Positions 46,429 through 58,440 of a stretch of DNA of 64,000 nucleotides are shown in pieces (the first letter of the stretch is position 1; every line of letters starts with the position of its first letter). Position numbers and translations under genes: made by a program. Below the pieces are notes generated by a model. It was not told the DNA's origin. It worked only from the letters and a program-made list of their open reading frames with translations, and did no database searches. The stretch lies in the NCBI RefSeq assembly GCF_032854445.1, contig NC_088298.1, forward strand, positions 14,183,504 through 14,247,503. The letters run 5' to 3'. This stretch comes from Liolophura sinensis (lineage: Eukaryota; Mollusca; Polyplacophora; Chitonida; Chitonidae).

Positions 46429-46465
46429 TTAGTTAGTTAGTTAGTAAGTTAGTTAGTTAGTTATA
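46429..46465. repeat. (TTAG)n microsatellite
   Basis: About nine TTAG units, one altered to TAAG. Confidence 0.95.
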
Positions 46466-46909
46466 CCTCTCATATGGTTGTACAATCAAGCCGTCTAACT
46501 TTACATGTCTTTATGACGTCACTGGTCTTACTCATTTCCGGTTTTATACACATGAAAACTGTTTTTACCAGTATAGAACTATGAGCAAATTCTCACTTAA
46601 GTCAATCCATTAAATGTCAGTCCATCCAAAACTAACTCAGTCAATCAGTGTTCACTCAATAAATGTTTCAATTCAAGCAGACGACAATCAATCTTGATTT
46701 TTTTTCTTTACCATTTATTGACCAGAGTAAAAATGAGACTTTAAAGTATGATAAACAGCATGTCTTAGTTGTTTGTGCTAACAATCAAAGATACTGATGC
46801 AACAACCATTAAGCAATCAATCACTAGTTCAAGTACTCGACTTCCATCATCAGTTGAACCACTATCCAAGGAAAATTACATGCCCTTAGAAACACATCTT
46901 TTCAATTTT
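46466..46909. other. no gene recognised
   Basis: Unique sequence with a perfect cAMP-response-type TGACGTCA at 46514-46521, which can occur by chance. Confidence 0.4.
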
Positions 46910-47014
46910 GTGACAGGTCGGTTTCCTCAAACCAGAATGTTGGCCACCGTCGTATAAGTGAAATATTCTTTAGTATGGCATAAAACACCAGTGAAATAAA
47001 TAAATAAATAAATG
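46910..47014 (+). mobile_element. SINE family A, 5'-truncated
   Basis: 'ggtttcctcaaaccagaatg', 'ttggccaccgtcgtataagt', 'gaaatattctttagtatggc' and the end 'ataaaacaccagtgaaataa' with an AAAT tail. Confidence 0.8.
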
Positions 47015-47762
47015 TGAGTGCCTTGTTTATGGACATGCATGTAGTTGGGAAACCCGGTATTGGCCTAGTCATATTTTAAACTATTATTTTAACCGGAAGT
47101 AGTTTAAAGTTTTGTCCTCAATTTCTCTGACAGGTGATATATATTTGTCAATTTTGTCTCAGCTATTCTTGAAGGTAATACAACAATTCAAACTTTTGAC
47201 AGCTTTCAAGAAATCCTACAGTAAATCCTTGACATGGACGTCACTTCTCGACGTTTTCAGTAGGGTCACATTATTACCCCTGACACATGCAATAAAGTAT
47301 ATAGGCTACATATAAACGGCTCAAACAAATCCTTAGCTAGAGGAACAATTGGCCAAAACAGGCATTCTTGGGTTTACTGTGTTTTACTGGACTTAGTCGT
47401 TAAATACGTTAACAATAAAACCTGTGTATCAATGACTTAAACATGTAGAGGTGCTCGTAATTGATTAATTTGAGTAGAATATTGTAAAATCAAGTATCGT
47501 TGTTGTGATCAATAATTTCTCCAGTTAAGCTATCGTTATTTGCCTTTAGTAATCTGACTCCCGCTCTCACTCCGCCTTCCCCGCACAGGGTCATCCGAGC
47601 AACTTTACTAACTCATTCCAGCCAAATTTAATCAATCAGTCATTTCTTCATTCGCTTAGTCGTTCTGTCTCTTACAGACGACATTTCTCGCTTTTCCCTT
47701 TTTATCATCTGGCCATCACGATTTTAAGTCTGCCTTTCCTGTTCACGAATATCTATGTCACA
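47015..47762. other. no gene recognised
   Basis: Unique DNA; plus frame 47112-47315 is unrecognised. Confidence 0.45.
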
Positions 47763-47775
47763 GCTGTACTCCACC

Positions 47776-48134
47776 GACCGGCCCCGATAGCACAGTTGGT
47801 ACGGTGTCCGCTTCGGGACCGGTAGATCCAGGGTCAATCCTGGGTCGAGTCACACCTAAGACCTTAAAAGATGAAGTCGTAACTTCCTCTCTTGGTGTTC
47901 AGCATGAAAGTGATAGTGCAACGACTGGTTGACCCGTATCAGTATAATGGATCGAACTGGGCTGCTTATTTGCCTTCTGAAAGGCGTCTCAGTGAAGCAG
48001 CACTAGATAAAAGAGCAGTGGAAATCCGTCCTGCAACAAGGAGGCACATTACATGCACTCTAAAGATTCCTTCGTCGTCATATGACTGAAAAATTGTTAA
48101 GTACGACGTTCAACCCCAAGCACTCACTCACTCA
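47776..48134 (+). mobile_element. SINE family B, near full length, with target-site duplication
   Basis: A perfect A box TAGCACAGTTG (47788-47798) and B-box-like GGGTCAATCC (47831-47840), then the full family B body and a (CACT)n tail. CTGTACTCCACCG at 47763-47775 and CTGTACTCGACCG at 48135-48147 form a 13-bp target duplication with one mismatch. The plus frame 47892-48089 is SINE sequence. Confidence 0.93.
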
Positions 48135-48147
48135 CTGTACTCGACCG

Positions 48148-49664
48148 CTTCAGTCAGATTTAATCAATCAGTCATCGTTTAGTCATTCACTCCTTATCTA
48201 ACATGCTTTTATTGTCGGTCTTCCATTTCTGTGAAGAGACATCAACGCAGCTTTACTCAGCCATTTCAACCAAACTTAATCAAACAATTTTTCATTCGGT
48301 CAATCAATAAATTTACCTCCAGCAGGCGACACTTCTCGCTGTTTTCCGTCGCCGGCGACCAAAGTCCTTCTGCCGTCATTCCTGTACACTGGGGTCCATT
48401 AGCCCATTGATTAGTGACGACCGACTTGTTCCCGGGCTAACGAGTTTACTTCCCGGCCTCTGATCTGCAGACTTCGTCATTGTCGGTAGAGGGATTAAGT
48501 CCTGCTAGAGAGTACATACGGATTGCGGAGCGGCCTAATCAATACAAAGAAGCCGAACTACTGAGACGTGTGCTTTTTAAGAATGTATTTTACGGCACGA
48601 TCATCAAACAGCGTCCCCTGTACCGTTCAATACGAGACTCGAGTCCAGGAATGTTAGTGTCGAAGGTTTGGCTGTTTGTGGATGGCATTCAGTAGGAAAC
48701 TGTGCCCTCCGTTCATTGCACATATGTCTGTACACACAGCTGTACTATTGCCACCGATACCGTCACCCTGGTTATGAAAGAAATCAGCTTTCAAAAGTTT
48801 GTCTATACGCTACCATTAATATGCAACATGATTAATGAAGAAAAGAGTGGAGCGTGACCTTACAGTAATGCTTTATTTCTGTTTGCTGATTGCTCTTTTC
48901 TGTAATCCGGTATCAAACTAGAAAATGACAAAAGCTACAGAGTGCCGTGCAATTAACACTGTTTCGAGAGTATCCAGGATGTGAGGAGTCAAACAATGTA
49001 GTTCCAAAGTGTCCCACTTTTCACCAGCAGTAGTGCAGAGAACACGAAGTCACGTGACTTTTCAAGTTGCAGCTATACATAACAGAACGGTTTCATAGAA
49101 GAAAACATAGGACGAATTTCTAACAAATTTGCTGGTAAAATAATAACAGTTGTACAATTAAAAAAGAAAAACAGACAGGTGTGAATGTGGTCACAACTCC
49201 CGTGACGCATGGGCATGTCAAAAATCTACCCCACGGCCAAGAACTAAAAAACAGTGCACAGTTCAAGTGTACTAAAGAAGAAGAAGAAACAGGAAGCCGT
49301 GGAGCCGCATGCTGGTGACGTTTAAAGGGGTTTTGCTTAAACGAGACATGACGAGTATATAAGAGTAGATGACCTCGTTTATAGCACAATGTGAAATGTT
49401 TAACGAGATATGTAAACCAGCCACAGATTGGTCACTGGGCATTTTGCCGTAAATCCTTTGAGCGTTGGCACATAGCCGAAATCTGCAGAGTGAACTGCAC
49501 ACGAACTCCATTGGGAGATTTGAATCATCGGACAACTGAATAGTTTTCACTAGAGTCGAAAAATAAATGTTTCCATCTGTTTTAAAATAATGACTTGTTG
49601 TCAACACTTATGTCATTCCGTGTACAGCTGTTTTGGTCTCAGATGACAGTGCCGACACAAGGGG
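48148..49664. other. no gene recognised
   Basis: Plus frame 48480-48695 (71 codons, basic) and minus frame 49272-49607 (111 codons) carry no domain I recognise. Confidence 0.4.
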
Positions 49665-50093
49665 TGATATCCCACCCAGTGGTGCTGCCTTTCTGAAATG
49701 CCATGTTGATGACACCTGGCACGTCTCCTCATCTGTAGTAGCGTTATAGTATATAACGCTCTGCCGATATCCCACCCAGTGGTGCTGTCTTCCTGAAATG
49801 TCATGTTGATGACACCTGGCACGCCTCATCAACTATGATAGCGCTATAGTATATAACGCTCTGCCGATATCCCACCCAGTGGTGCTGTCTTCCTGAAATG
49901 TCATGTTGATGACACCTGGCAAGCCTCATCATCTATGATAGCGCTATAGTATATAACACTCTGCCGATATCCCACCCAGTGGTGCTGTCTTCCTGAAATG
50001 TCATGTTGATGACACCTGGCACGCCTCATCATCTATGATAGCGCTATAGTATATAACGCTCTGCCGATATCCCACCCAGCGGTGCTGTCTTCA
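49665..50093. repeat. 100-bp tandem repeat, 4.3 units, SINE-derived unit
   Basis: Units begin 'gatatcccacccagtggtgc' at 49666, 49766, 49866, 49966 and 50066 (partial). Each carries 'aatgtcatgttgatgacacc' and the near palindrome AGCG(T/C)TATA-gta-TATAACGCT. The 'ggtgctgtcttcctgaaatg' part resembles the family B core seen in diverged form at 50270-50400. Minus frames 49608-49832 and 49613-49822 are by-products. Confidence 0.95.
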
Positions 50094-50254
50094 GTACATT
50101 TATATTATATTTCTGCTATCTGCTATTTTATTACATAAGAAATGCGTCTTTCAGCAAATTGTGGAAGGGTCAAGTAAGTTGTAGAACTTCCCACCCAATC
50201 CTTTTGATCAACAGTCAATAAAATAAGTTTATGCTAGTCCTGGATAGAACAGGA

Positions 50255-50450
50255 ATCACGCCCTACCAAGCATATAGTGCTGTCTTCATGGAACGCTATG
50301 CCGACTACAACAGGGAAGACGCCCTACTTAGTAGTGCTGTATGCCTTGAACGCCATGCCGACGACACCAAGGATGATGCATCACTATATCACAGTTTATT
50401 TACACTGGGCCGACTAGTTCTTATTGATCGCCGACAGCAGCAACACACCT
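50255..50450 (-). mobile_element. diverged SINE family B core, duplicated
   Basis: Two consecutive degenerate blocks, 'tagtgctgtcttcatggaac' and 'tagtgctgtatgccttgaac', then 'acactgggccgactagttct', follow the reversed family B middle. The plus frame 50231-50452 (73 codons, with a doubled ~18-residue motif) is explained by this duplication. Confidence 0.5.
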
Positions 50451-50538
50451 AGTGTCAATCATCAACAATTAACACGCCCTTTACTACAGTACAAATAAAA
50501 TAAAAAAGAAAAATAAGTAAAAATTTGCGTTTCATTTT

Positions 50539-50721
50539 GTGGCAGTTTCGGACAAGGAAATGAGATTTATCGTAGAGTGTGAAAATGGTCCCTGTGAATT
50601 GTGCGTAGGTATATATGCTCGATATGCACTTTCCGAAACATCATCAGTTCTTGATGTGTTCTACTGCAGACGAACATGCGGACATACAAGTTCAGAGGAG
50701 CCTGGTTATCTTCGTCCCTGA
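50539..50721 (+). other. open frame behind an acceptor-like site
   Basis: A pyrimidine-rich stretch ending in CAG at 50543-50545 precedes a frame that continues to a TGA at 50719, and a donor-like GTAAGT follows at 50725. The peptide has five Cys but no family resemblance. The stop before the donor means it could at most be a terminal exon. Confidence 0.15.
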
Positions 50722-53700
50722 ATGGTAAGTTCGTTATTCGCAGGATTATCGGTACCCCCACTTATTCCAGACATAAGTGGCAACGGAGAAATTTAATTTC
50801 TTAACCCAGACGTTTTTTGTAAGGGACAGCCAGTCCAAAGTCTCTTGTGACCAGGGATATGTATATAACATCCTGGCAACCCGGGGTTGCTAAGGTGTCA
50901 CGCACATGGCTTATGTCGTCTAAATTACCTCCAATTCGAAAGAGCTCCGGTAACCTTGTCGCTACATCTTGGTCGTCGGGTGATTTGACGCTCGCTCTGA
51001 TGGCTAGATGGCGTGCCTTATGGCAATTCTCGTTAGGATGCGTCCAGCAAAAATCGGTAATTTCCCCAACTGATAAAATCTGACATTCACGACTTGTACT
51101 GATACAGCATGTCACACAGTGCCTACATAAAAGGGGTGAATGTGCCCGTTTCTTGCGATTAAGATATCGCCATTTATCATTCCTTACTAGCTCCTTCCAT
51201 TTATACTTTACCTGGTAGACTCAAGTAGAATGGTGTATCTCAGAAAATGAACTATTTTGAAATCGTGGGCCCTTTCTTTGATGTAAAGGAAACGTAGCTC
51301 GTGTGGGCAGAAACAACCGCCATTATCGTCGCCTGTTGGATAATAATACGTCACGTGACCACAGAAAATACCGCCTTTGCACGCGGCTTAATGTTGCGTA
51401 ACCGGAAGTGAGTGGAGGTAACACCAGCTGCACAAAGTGCATGACTGTGTATAATTTGCGGATCTCTTTACTGGTCTGGCAGTAAATGAATATGGGTGAA
51501 GCAAGCATTGTTCCAAGAATGATATAATACGAATGATAATGTTCTATGAATGACCCGAACATGTGAACGTGCTATCAAAAGTGAAATGTATAACAAAATG
51601 TAACTGATCACTTCTTTTCACATTAAACTAATGTCCTTTCTGAGCATTTTGCGTCGTCTTTGGTGCAAATATTTCATGCAGCCATCTGTAATTTCATTTG
51701 GTCGAGAAACACAATCTGTCTGGTAGAAGAAAATCGACACTGTTAATTACAAGGAAATTAAAAAATACTGTAAATGCTTTTTGTCACACCATAACGTCAT
51801 TATTACAACGTAACAATTGTAATCAAACTTGTGAAATCAGTGACAGAAATCAGACTCGATGTCTATAGCCGATCAAATCCTGGTATTTCTCTCTATTTGA
51901 ATGTTGTTTATCAGTTGTAGACGCTATTCCTTGACGCCTTTCTCAAGATTTAAGATTATAGACTGAGTAACTATATGAAGCATGCATGTATTTAAAGGCC
52001 AAATCCTGAACTGCCCGTTCAGATGCTAGAATCAGACTCACATTTCGTTTATCCGAGCAATCCAAAGTATTTTATAAGCTTAGTTTCGAAATACAAGTTC
52101 TTCGAAACTTTAAAACTGATCACCTGTTTACACACTGTACATGTATACTCATGTTTTTATGTCGAATAACTGAAATAAAGCTTATAAGAAATTTATTACC
52201 TTATGCATAATGCCATCAGAAAGCGTACAATTTTCATGAAATCTAGTGTGTCTTATACCGCCAAGGATATTGTTAAAAGAGCAAAAGACACATAATCCAC
52301 GCGTGCTGACTACACGCAAAGTGCATGTGCTCGGCTCTGCAAACCCAGTCTATATATATCGGGTGATTGTCAGGTGCACGTGAACAGATGAGGTGTTCTT
52401 CACCGACAAACATGACCTTAAAATGAAGTCACATTGGCTACATCATGAAAAAGCTTATAACTACGTCATGACTTACATGGATGGTTATCAAAATTTAGCG
52501 GTTGCTGGAATGGGGCCCTCGACTTGTATACTGAAAGGCTATTGTGTATCGGCTTATTGAAACACTTCCATCAACTGGACAACTGATGATGCCATCTATT
52601 ATTCCCCATGTGTTTATAAAGGGCATTAAATGCTTAGCGAATAGATTAACGCGATAAACATCAACTGAACTTCGTTGGAGCTTTTTCAATCGTGTACGGC
52701 GTGGTGACTGACGGTGCACGGCAGCAAAAATCCGCCATCTGCATGTTTAATATTTGTGTGATATTTTGATGTACGCAAATAAGCCCATATCAACATTTTA
52801 CGGAGTAGCTAGGAGATTCCGATTTATTTAATGCAAATCATTCAGCAGTATAGATTGCTTGTTGATAAGCAGGTAAGGATTGTGATTCAAATAAAGCAGA
52901 GAAGTTTGTCAATTTTTTAATCGCCTTGCAGCATTTTAACTGTACATTGAAGCAGAAAGTATAGATGCAGCTTTTCAACGACTCCAAGTATGTTTAGTTT
53001 ATATCATAACAGTTCACGCAATCTCGTTATCAGCGAGATGCCATGGTGATATTAAAAATCCTTTTGCTGGTTTAGCGTCATGAGAAACGCTCATTAACAT
53101 ATATACTCGGCTACATGCATTGAACACGAGCTCGAATCCGAGCACATACATGTGCTATGTCATTCCAGATCAGCCTATCGAAGACAGAGATCATAAAAAT
53201 TGATTAGCTCGACACCAATATCTACAGTAGTCTCTAAGATCACTGCATCCATGCAATTTATTGCGCTAACTGGCCTCCACTGTACAACCTGGTACGCTGG
53301 TATAACTTTTGAGGAGTTTAAAATACAGTCGATCTTCCCCCAATCGAACATACATAGACCTCTAGAGATACTATAGCCCTTGCCCGTTACCGCTAAGGAG
53401 AGATTTTATAATTGTAAGGCTTTATAAGAGTTACTCAAAGACTGCTATTGTTTTACCACACCTAAGAAAGGTATTAAAAATAGCAGTATTGTGATTTGAA
53501 CAATGAGTTATAGCACTAGTCAGACGCTGCCTCATCATTTCACATCCACTAATTTTGCCGTATATGCTCAGTCACCAACTGACAGGCAAAGGTGCGAGGC
53601 AGTAACGGAAGTCGCATGACACATTAGGCTAATGAAACTTTGCGACGGCTTATGACTACATAAACTTCCACTGGTGCGAAAATCTTTCCCGTTATATTAC

Positions 53701-53849
53701 AAAGCATAAAGTTAATAAGGCTGGCAAAAGCAAGTTGTGGGTCATGTGGGATTTGAAACAAATTGATGAAATGACAGGATTTTGATTCTCTCATCAGCTG
53801 ATTTACCGACAGTTACATGGCATCTGAGGTGTAATACGTTTAAAGAAGT
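50722..53849. other. long unique stretch, no gene recognised
   Basis: Antisense-overlapping frames at 50801-51115 (-) and 50847-51083 (+) and small frames at 51323-51562 and 52495-52719 are unrecognised. No repeats were seen. Confidence 0.45.
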
Positions 53850-54606
53850 CTTAAAAGCCTTGTACTTCATCACGGGAATAAGTGCCGTCACCTTTCTCAA
53901 GCAGGATGCTGTTTGATTTCCACTCGCGTGTAGGCCGCCGCAAAGCCTTGAGAAACCGCCATTTCAAAATGAATCCTTCCCAAAACCTTCTTGCATTCTT
54001 AAAGCCTGCTTGGAGTGGATTAGAAACCTTGTCACCTGTTATACTGAGCGCTTCAATCCCGTTAGTTAAGACGGTTGGTGGCGAATCCCTTCTGTTTGAA
54101 CGGATCAGAAAATCGGTGACACGTCGATATCCTGTCATGCGAGCGATATTTGAGATTCCCCATCCGGGTCATTGACGCGGTGAGCCACGAAGGGCCGGAG
54201 TGGTATCTGGGGATCGATGGCACTACCGGATATTGTATTGGACGATGAAGAATCGATCGGTCGTTCTAGTGGATGTCGTATTATCTCGACACCCCCTCCC
54301 CTTCCCCACTCTCTTCTTCCTCCCACTCTTTGCAGTTCACCGAAGCCAGGAACACGTATTCCGCGATACAATCACCTGTCCTCCACAAGTGGATTGCTGT
54401 AAGTGATTTCGCTCCACGGTCCGACATTGGGCCATGTAATCGCGCGGACAAAGGCTTTCGGTGCTCCCACAGGGATTATCTCCAGTCATTATTGGACCGA
54501 TCTGGGGACCTCACGCCGCACACTCGTCCAGTTCAATATCTCGACGCGGCTTTTATCATGCTACCACCGCATTATACCAGTGATTGGATTCTGTAAGGAG
54601 GTTTGA
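53850..54606. other. GC-richer segment with frames open on both strands
   Basis: Several 60-107-codon frames overlap on both strands (53851-54138 -, 53882-54175 +, 54135-54371 -, 54273-54596 +). No motif identifies any of them. A C-rich tract at 54292-54324 could form a minus-strand G-quadruplex. It may be conserved noncoding or a buried exon; I cannot tell. Confidence 0.3.
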
Positions 54607-54689
54607 TGTGGGCCAATAAATATCACAGTATTTAATCCGACTCGCTCTTATCTCATTTTCATCAAGAGACTGGAGTAACACGTGTGAAA

Positions 54690-54790
54690 GTAACACCTTT
54701 GAGAGGCCAGGATTGAAAACTCCGGCCATGGGATTTGAACCCGCGACCGAAGGGGAACTATCACTCAATAATTCTATATAATGCATTATT
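54690..54790 (-). mobile_element. tRNA-like SINE piece
   Basis: On the minus strand a clear B box GGGTTCAAATCCC (54730-54742) in 'gtcgcgggttcaaatcccat'. The A box is not clear. Probably a diverged tRNA-derived SINE. Confidence 0.4.
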
Positions 54791-57640
54791 CTATACCTAG
54801 TCATAGTTATCAGTTCCCCCAGGTAATACCTTATGCTGTAATTCTAACTCCCTTTCAGGTTCCATTCATTCAGATATTAAAGGTTAAGTATACCCCTGAA
54901 TTCTAGCCCTATAGTTTTCAACATTCGTTCAGGTAAACATAAAGTCTGCCACTATATATACATAGAAAAAAGGATATAGGGCACAGAAAAATAGGTAAAA
55001 AATTCTATAAAATTTTGAAAACCGAGAAGATGAAATTCAGCATTTGGGATATAGCACTGACGAACAATTTACTCCGAGTAGCCATGTTGTGGAAGCCCTT
55101 ATGAACTTGGCCAATCACTAGCGCTGAAAGCGTCACGTGATAATTGGTTGTCATGTCAAAAAACCTATTAGCTCCCGATTGTCAGCGTGGTTTCGTATAG
55201 TGGAAAAATGCAATAAATTAGACTTTGGGGTTAGTTTAAGTGTTAAACTGATGCATTTTGGACCACAAAATTATGAACAGGGAGCTGAGAAAGGCTGCCC
55301 GTGTCACAGTGCGTACGTGTTGGTCAGGAGACTGCAGTAATTTGTCAGGGTGAGCTGGCAAGAAAACCGCCTCGGGAGAGACATTGTTTGAAGAAAAATA
55401 TTGTGGCGAATACTTCTTCCCAAAATCTGCATGAAAGAGTCTCTTATAAATCAGAAGGCCCTGGTATTGTCGGTAAATTCCCTGATATCAGTACTGTCAG
55501 CTATACCTAATGAAGGTCGAAGACGAAAACGAGCAGGACTGCTAAAACACGAAGATCGCCCATGGTGTCACCAACTGAGTGGCTTGGTACTGACGATCAT
55601 TTGCTATTTATTTTGTTGATAAGAGGTGTAGAATTTTTTATATATTTTTAGAACATTTCTGGAATTCTTCTTTATTGAATAATACATCCTTAGAGGCTGA
55701 GTTCACATGCATGCATGCATTCATTCATTAATTATACACTATTAATTTCTGATTTATTTGTCAATAAGGCCTGATTTCCAATATTTCCAATATTCAGTTC
55801 TTATCATATATAAATTTTGGCTGATTACATCGATTAGGCATACATAAAATTGCGTTGCCTTTTGAATATGTGTGCACATTTATATACAGACACTTTCGTT
55901 GCCTCTACCGATAAACATCGCGACGTCGTGAATACGTCGTGATCAAGGCGTTTAAACACTAACCAAATAAATAAATGTGGTATAGGATAACCAGCACGTC
56001 TGTAAGTTCATCCATGTGAACTGAGTTTCCTCAATCGTATTCCTCAAGACAATTCGTCGTTTTACTCTCCTGCTCTTAGAAATTACCAGCGAATGGCGGA
56101 AGCTTAAAAGGGAGCGATCGCGCAATTCAAGATCATTGTCCCCCAAAGTAAGATCAGTGTTTACTCTCTATCTTTCCCTTTCTTGTTGAAATTAAACCTT
56201 TATTTCTTCCTGGCTGTTGGAAATGGCAGCAAATGACGGAGATCAAATTGTTCCCTGCGTAAACACCACCTGAAGACTCTAATTTCCCTTTTGTCACCTT
56301 CTTTGTTCAGATTTTATCCGCCTCCGCGTGAGGCACCGGAAACCGTCCAGAAAGAATCGCCCGTCCTGGAACGATGCGGAGTCAAGTGGCATTTGATCAG
56401 AAAGTTGTGATAACTTAATTCCTGTTGCTTAACGGCGCCAGATAAAAAGGGCTGCCATTCAAAGAGCAGGAACATTTGTAAAATTGTCCGGAAATGAACC
56501 AGTCGTCTTTCTCGCATTTTAACCGGATTTTATTGATTCTCTCGTATACGTGAAAAACATACGAGTGTAAGGAGAATCGTAGACCACGCGGATCTTATTG
56601 TGCCCTTACTATGCTAAAGAATGCCACTGACAGACTGACTGATGGATCGATAGATCGATAGATTGATTGATTGATTCACTAAAACTGCAATTATTGATTG
56701 GCTGGCTTGTTTCATCACTTTACCTTACCGTAAACTTAAACGAAGACCTCTGGCAAACCACAAAACTAGCATAACATATAAGGTTGACAGGAAATACAGA
56801 TACTATATATACTGTGTGCTTCAAAAAGGTTCACCGATTTCTTTTCATGGCGTAATTTGTGCTACAAACCGTCAGCTCTCTTGAACTCCGCGCCGAGATT
56901 GGGCCGACCTTGCGCCGAATTCGAGTTTTTGCGTAACCCTGTTGACGAGTTCAGCCCGATAGTCTAACCCTGGCACAATACAGACGACATGTTACTGAGC
57001 CCGCGTAATTGGCTGAGGCACGCACATTAAATCTCTCACAGGTGGAACACGATACTCTTGGCGGTGAGGCAAACACAGGATTCAGTACCGGCAAACGGGG
57101 GCCTAACTATCCAGAATTTATGGCAGCGGTTTTCTGTAGCGACATCTGATCGGCTTTCATGGAGAGGAATGTTTGATTGATTGGAGGAAGAGAGCCACTG
57201 AAGCCGTCTACACGTCCTTCTGACGATCTATTTAACAAATAAATTTAATGTACTTCTCACAAGAGAATACTTCTGACGCGTTTTCTGGCTACATCTCTGA
57301 TCTTTTGAATAATTAATTACTACATATCTGGAAAAATTAAGGCGATATTGTTCACGGATATTGAAAAGATTTTATTTTTGAGAAAAGTTCAAGTAAACAG
57401 TCACCCCGCATTATGGATGCAGTGTATATATAGATGATGTCTTTTACTGTCACGGAAGTATTATAATCGGTCAATATCCCAATGGGTTCTAACATTAACC
57501 TATTCGCCATAGCCACGTCAGTATTGAATAGGAAAAATAATCCAGCATAATATGATATCAACATAACATTTCGCTGTGTGACAGGACTTATTCTTTAAGG
57601 GAATTTGTGTGTACTTTCAGTACTGCATTATAAAAATATT
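54791..57640. other. long unique stretch, no gene recognised
   Basis: Frames at 55137-55340, 55301-55510 and 55401-55619 overlap without a known domain. GCAT/CATT repeats at about 55708-55731 and GATA/GATT repeats at about 56643-56678 are short microsatellites. Confidence 0.45.
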
Positions 57641-57667
57641 TCCTACCGTCAAAATATACCCAGGGCC

Positions 57668-57985
57668 CAAGGCCACCATATGTATAGCGCTGCCTCACTG
57701 AACACTCTCAACAACTGCAACATATAACGCGAGTATATCCGGTGAGGGTAGGCCTATATATGGAACAGAGTTAAAAAGTACTTGGCCATCCATTCCAGGT
57801 CAGTACCTATCGAGGAAGTACATGTAGCAAGAATGCTAATTTCAACATACCTAGATCCGGCACTGAAGACTGGTAATCTGGTTTCGAAGCCTAGCTGGAG
57901 GTAAATTTGTGAAATGCCGCATGAGCATGGTTTATGAATTGCGGGGGAAAAGCCATGACTCGGTTTACAACTTGATAATTGACGA
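57668..57985 (-). mobile_element. diverged interspersed repeat, copy 1
   Basis: It contains 'tagcgctgcctcactga' and ends with 'ggtttacaacttgataattg'. The same order recurs at 58170-58440. The 'gctgcctcactg' motif is shared with SINE B relatives. Minus frame 57754-58011 falls inside. Confidence 0.5.
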
Positions 57986-58169
57986 TTTCCTAACCTTGGT
58001 AAGTTCGTCATGGTAATATCACCAATAATATATACTGAAAAGGATTAAGTAAACCAATGTCGTCACAATTACGACCTTTTGGGATTAAGAAATGTTTCCT
58101 TGTTTACTCTGGGTTTGTGTCGCTTCCATTATTGTTTTCCTCATATAATGAAGATACGGGCAGAGCATA

Positions 58170-58440
58170 TGGAAGGTCACAAGATATAGTGTTGCGTCAC
58201 TGGAACATCAAATGACATACAGGTGCAGTAAACATTTAACGCCACATATGGCGAAGGTATAAATGATACGTGCAGTGCAAAATTTGGCAAGCCTTAATCC
58301 GGTGTTGAACCATGATCCCCTGGATCATCAATATTTTGAAAACCTCTTTTAATGGGAAAGTGGTGAAATGGCGCTTTGGGATGGGTTAATGAATGGAAAG
58401 GAAAAGTCACAGCTTTGGTTTACAACTTGATAATTGGCAA
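58170..58440 (-). mobile_element. diverged interspersed repeat, copy 2
   Basis: 'tagtgttgcgtcactggaac' near the left and 'ggtttacaacttgataattg' (58417-58436, a 20-base exact match to copy 1) at the right. The minus frame 58407-58742 starts outside and shares only the QLSSCKP stretch with the frame in copy 1. Confidence 0.5.

Noticed and set aside
46429-46465. Telomere-like TTAG repeat
   Set aside because: The unit is TTAG and the run is only about 37 bp; it is not TTAGGG and is an ordinary microsatellite.
50539-50721. Internal exon between acceptor CAG and donor GTAAGT
   Set aside because: The open frame hits a stop four bases before the donor and the other frames close early, so an internal exon is not supported.
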